Shown here in pieces: positions 5,268-5,820 of a stretch of 5,820 nt of DNA. The notes under the pieces were generated by a model. It saw only the letters and a list, made by a program, of their open reading frames with translations. It did not search any database and had not been told where the DNA came from. A program made the position numbers and the translations under genes. The stretch's first letter is position 1, and each line of letters begins with the position of its first letter. Origin of the DNA: Nitrospirota bacterium (GTDB lineage Bacteria > Nitrospirota > Nitrospiria > Nitrospirales > UBA8639); contig JAOUGQ010000198.1 of NCBI GenBank assembly GCA_029865515.1, positions 1 to 5,820 of the forward strand, given 5' to 3'.

Positions 5268-5820
5268 ATGGCAACATTTCAAAAGGGTGTGCTTCTGCTT
5301 GTATGCCTGGGGCTCTTGGCCGGGTGCGGGCGGACGCGCCCTCCTCATGGTCCACCAGGGGTTAGTGTCATTCCACCGCCGGCCGCAGAGTCAATGCCGG
5401 ATCGTGTGGATGGACCACTCCCTATTCAACCCCCTCCCGATATACAGAAGGTACATGCGCAACTCTTTCAAGAGGCGCAAGTTCATTTTGACGGGAGGGA
5501 GTATCCCAAGACGATCAGCGGACTCAAGAGATTGTTGGCTCTGCGCCCTGAAGGAACTATGGAAGAAGAGAGCCGTTGGTTGTTGGCGCAATCCTACGAT
5601 CGGGTGGGGGAATGGGAAGCCGCCCGTGATCAATATCGCACCCTGGCTGGTGCCGGAAACGGGCACCGGTATCAAGCTGATGCTCAATTGAAATTCAAAG
5701 AACTTCAACGTTTACTTGAACAATTCAGGATGCCTCCACTGGACACTCAGGCCATCCGGTTAACCCTCGAACAATTGCCGGCAAGCGGGAGTTTTGACGA
5801 GGGGATTAAAAAGATGAAGG
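5268..5820 (+). CDS. Lipoprotein with TPR-like repeats, 3' end missing
   Basis: The frame is open from ATG 5268 to the window end, giving 184 complete codons. This ATG is the only usable start: an in-frame TGA lies at 5229-5231 with no ATG, GTG or TTG between. Residues 1-20 form a lipoprotein signal peptide, with Lys6, the hydrophobic stretch GVLLLVCLGL and lipobox LAGC (Cys20). Gly at +2 favours outer-membrane sorting by E. coli rules. A Pro-rich linker (about 25-58) follows, then TPR-like helical pairs (about 63-95 and 100-130, with AQLFQEAQVHFDGREYPKTI and WLLAQSYDRVGEWEAARDQY) and another helix (135-155). This recalls BamD- or CpoB-like envelope lipoproteins or the N-terminal part of a larger protein. 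The segment from about 168 (LPASGSFDEGIKKMK) may begin a further domain; a glycosidase-like one is only a guess. No clear Shine-Dalgarno precedes the ATG. Confidence 0.83.
   Translation, partial: MATFQKGVLLLVCLGLLAGCGRTRPPHGPPGVSVIPPPAAESMPDRVDGPLPIQPPPDIQKVHAQLFQEAQVHFDGREYPKTISGLKRLLALRPEGTMEEESRWLLAQSYDRVGEWEAARDQYRTLAGAGNGHRYQADAQLKFKELQRLLEQFRMPPLDTQAIRLTLEQLPASGSFDEGIKKMK

Noticed and set aside
5080..5691. Long + strand open frame (about 203 codons from a TTG) covering the gap after ndk and the start of the lipoprotein gene.
   Set aside because: It needs a non-ATG start, shows no recognisable family, and from 5268 overlaps out of frame a gene with a textbook lipoprotein signal and TPR-like helices. 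The overlapping part reads as a shadow frame (rich in Arg, Trp and Cys).

Overview
The window holds six protein-coding genes, all on the + strand, two of them cut by the window edges. No rRNA, tRNA, CRISPR array or transposase was seen. Gene content and the look of several proteins (nucleoside-diphosphate kinase, TrmL, a ketopantoate-reductase-like protein, an alpha-amylase-family enzyme, a TPR lipoprotein) fit a Gram-negative chromosome. The overall style reminds me of Nitrospirota (Nitrospira-like), but that is recall, not a search, and confidence is low. The lipoprotein signal supports a diderm cell.

Layout: (1) 1-792, the C-terminal part of an alpha/beta-hydrolase with a GHSMG nucleophile elbow. 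(2) 961-1425, trmL, a complete tRNA wobble-nucleotide 2'-O-methyltransferase. (3) 1426-1751, a 326-bp gene-free stretch carrying three hairpin modules of what looks like one dispersed repeat family; the last one abuts the ribosome binding site of the next gene. (4) 1752-3110, a ketopantoate-reductase (PanE-like) protein fused in frame to a C-terminal domain resembling the oxidoreductase molybdopterin-binding fold. (5) 3120-4415, a GH13 alpha-amylase-superfamily enzyme, 9 bp downstream and probably co-transcribed and translationally coupled. (6) 4515-4931, ndk, with a plausible promoter of its own. (7) 4932-5267, a 336-bp gene-free stretch with a strong hairpin (possible terminator) and a sequence resembling a common dispersed repeat. 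(8) 5268 to the end, the N-terminal 184 residues of a lipoprotein with TPR-like helices.

The genes do not form an obvious single pathway. trmL and ndk are housekeeping genes (tRNA modification, nucleotide balance). The PanE-like fusion and the GH13 enzyme form the only tight pair, and their functional link is not apparent. The most unusual points are the PanE/molybdopterin-fold fusion, whose junction carries an internal Shine-Dalgarno plus ATG and an out-of-frame TAG, and a duplicated AVHG tetrapeptide in Ndk that replaces a normally conserved motif. I did not find convincing evidence for a wholly new multi-gene system.
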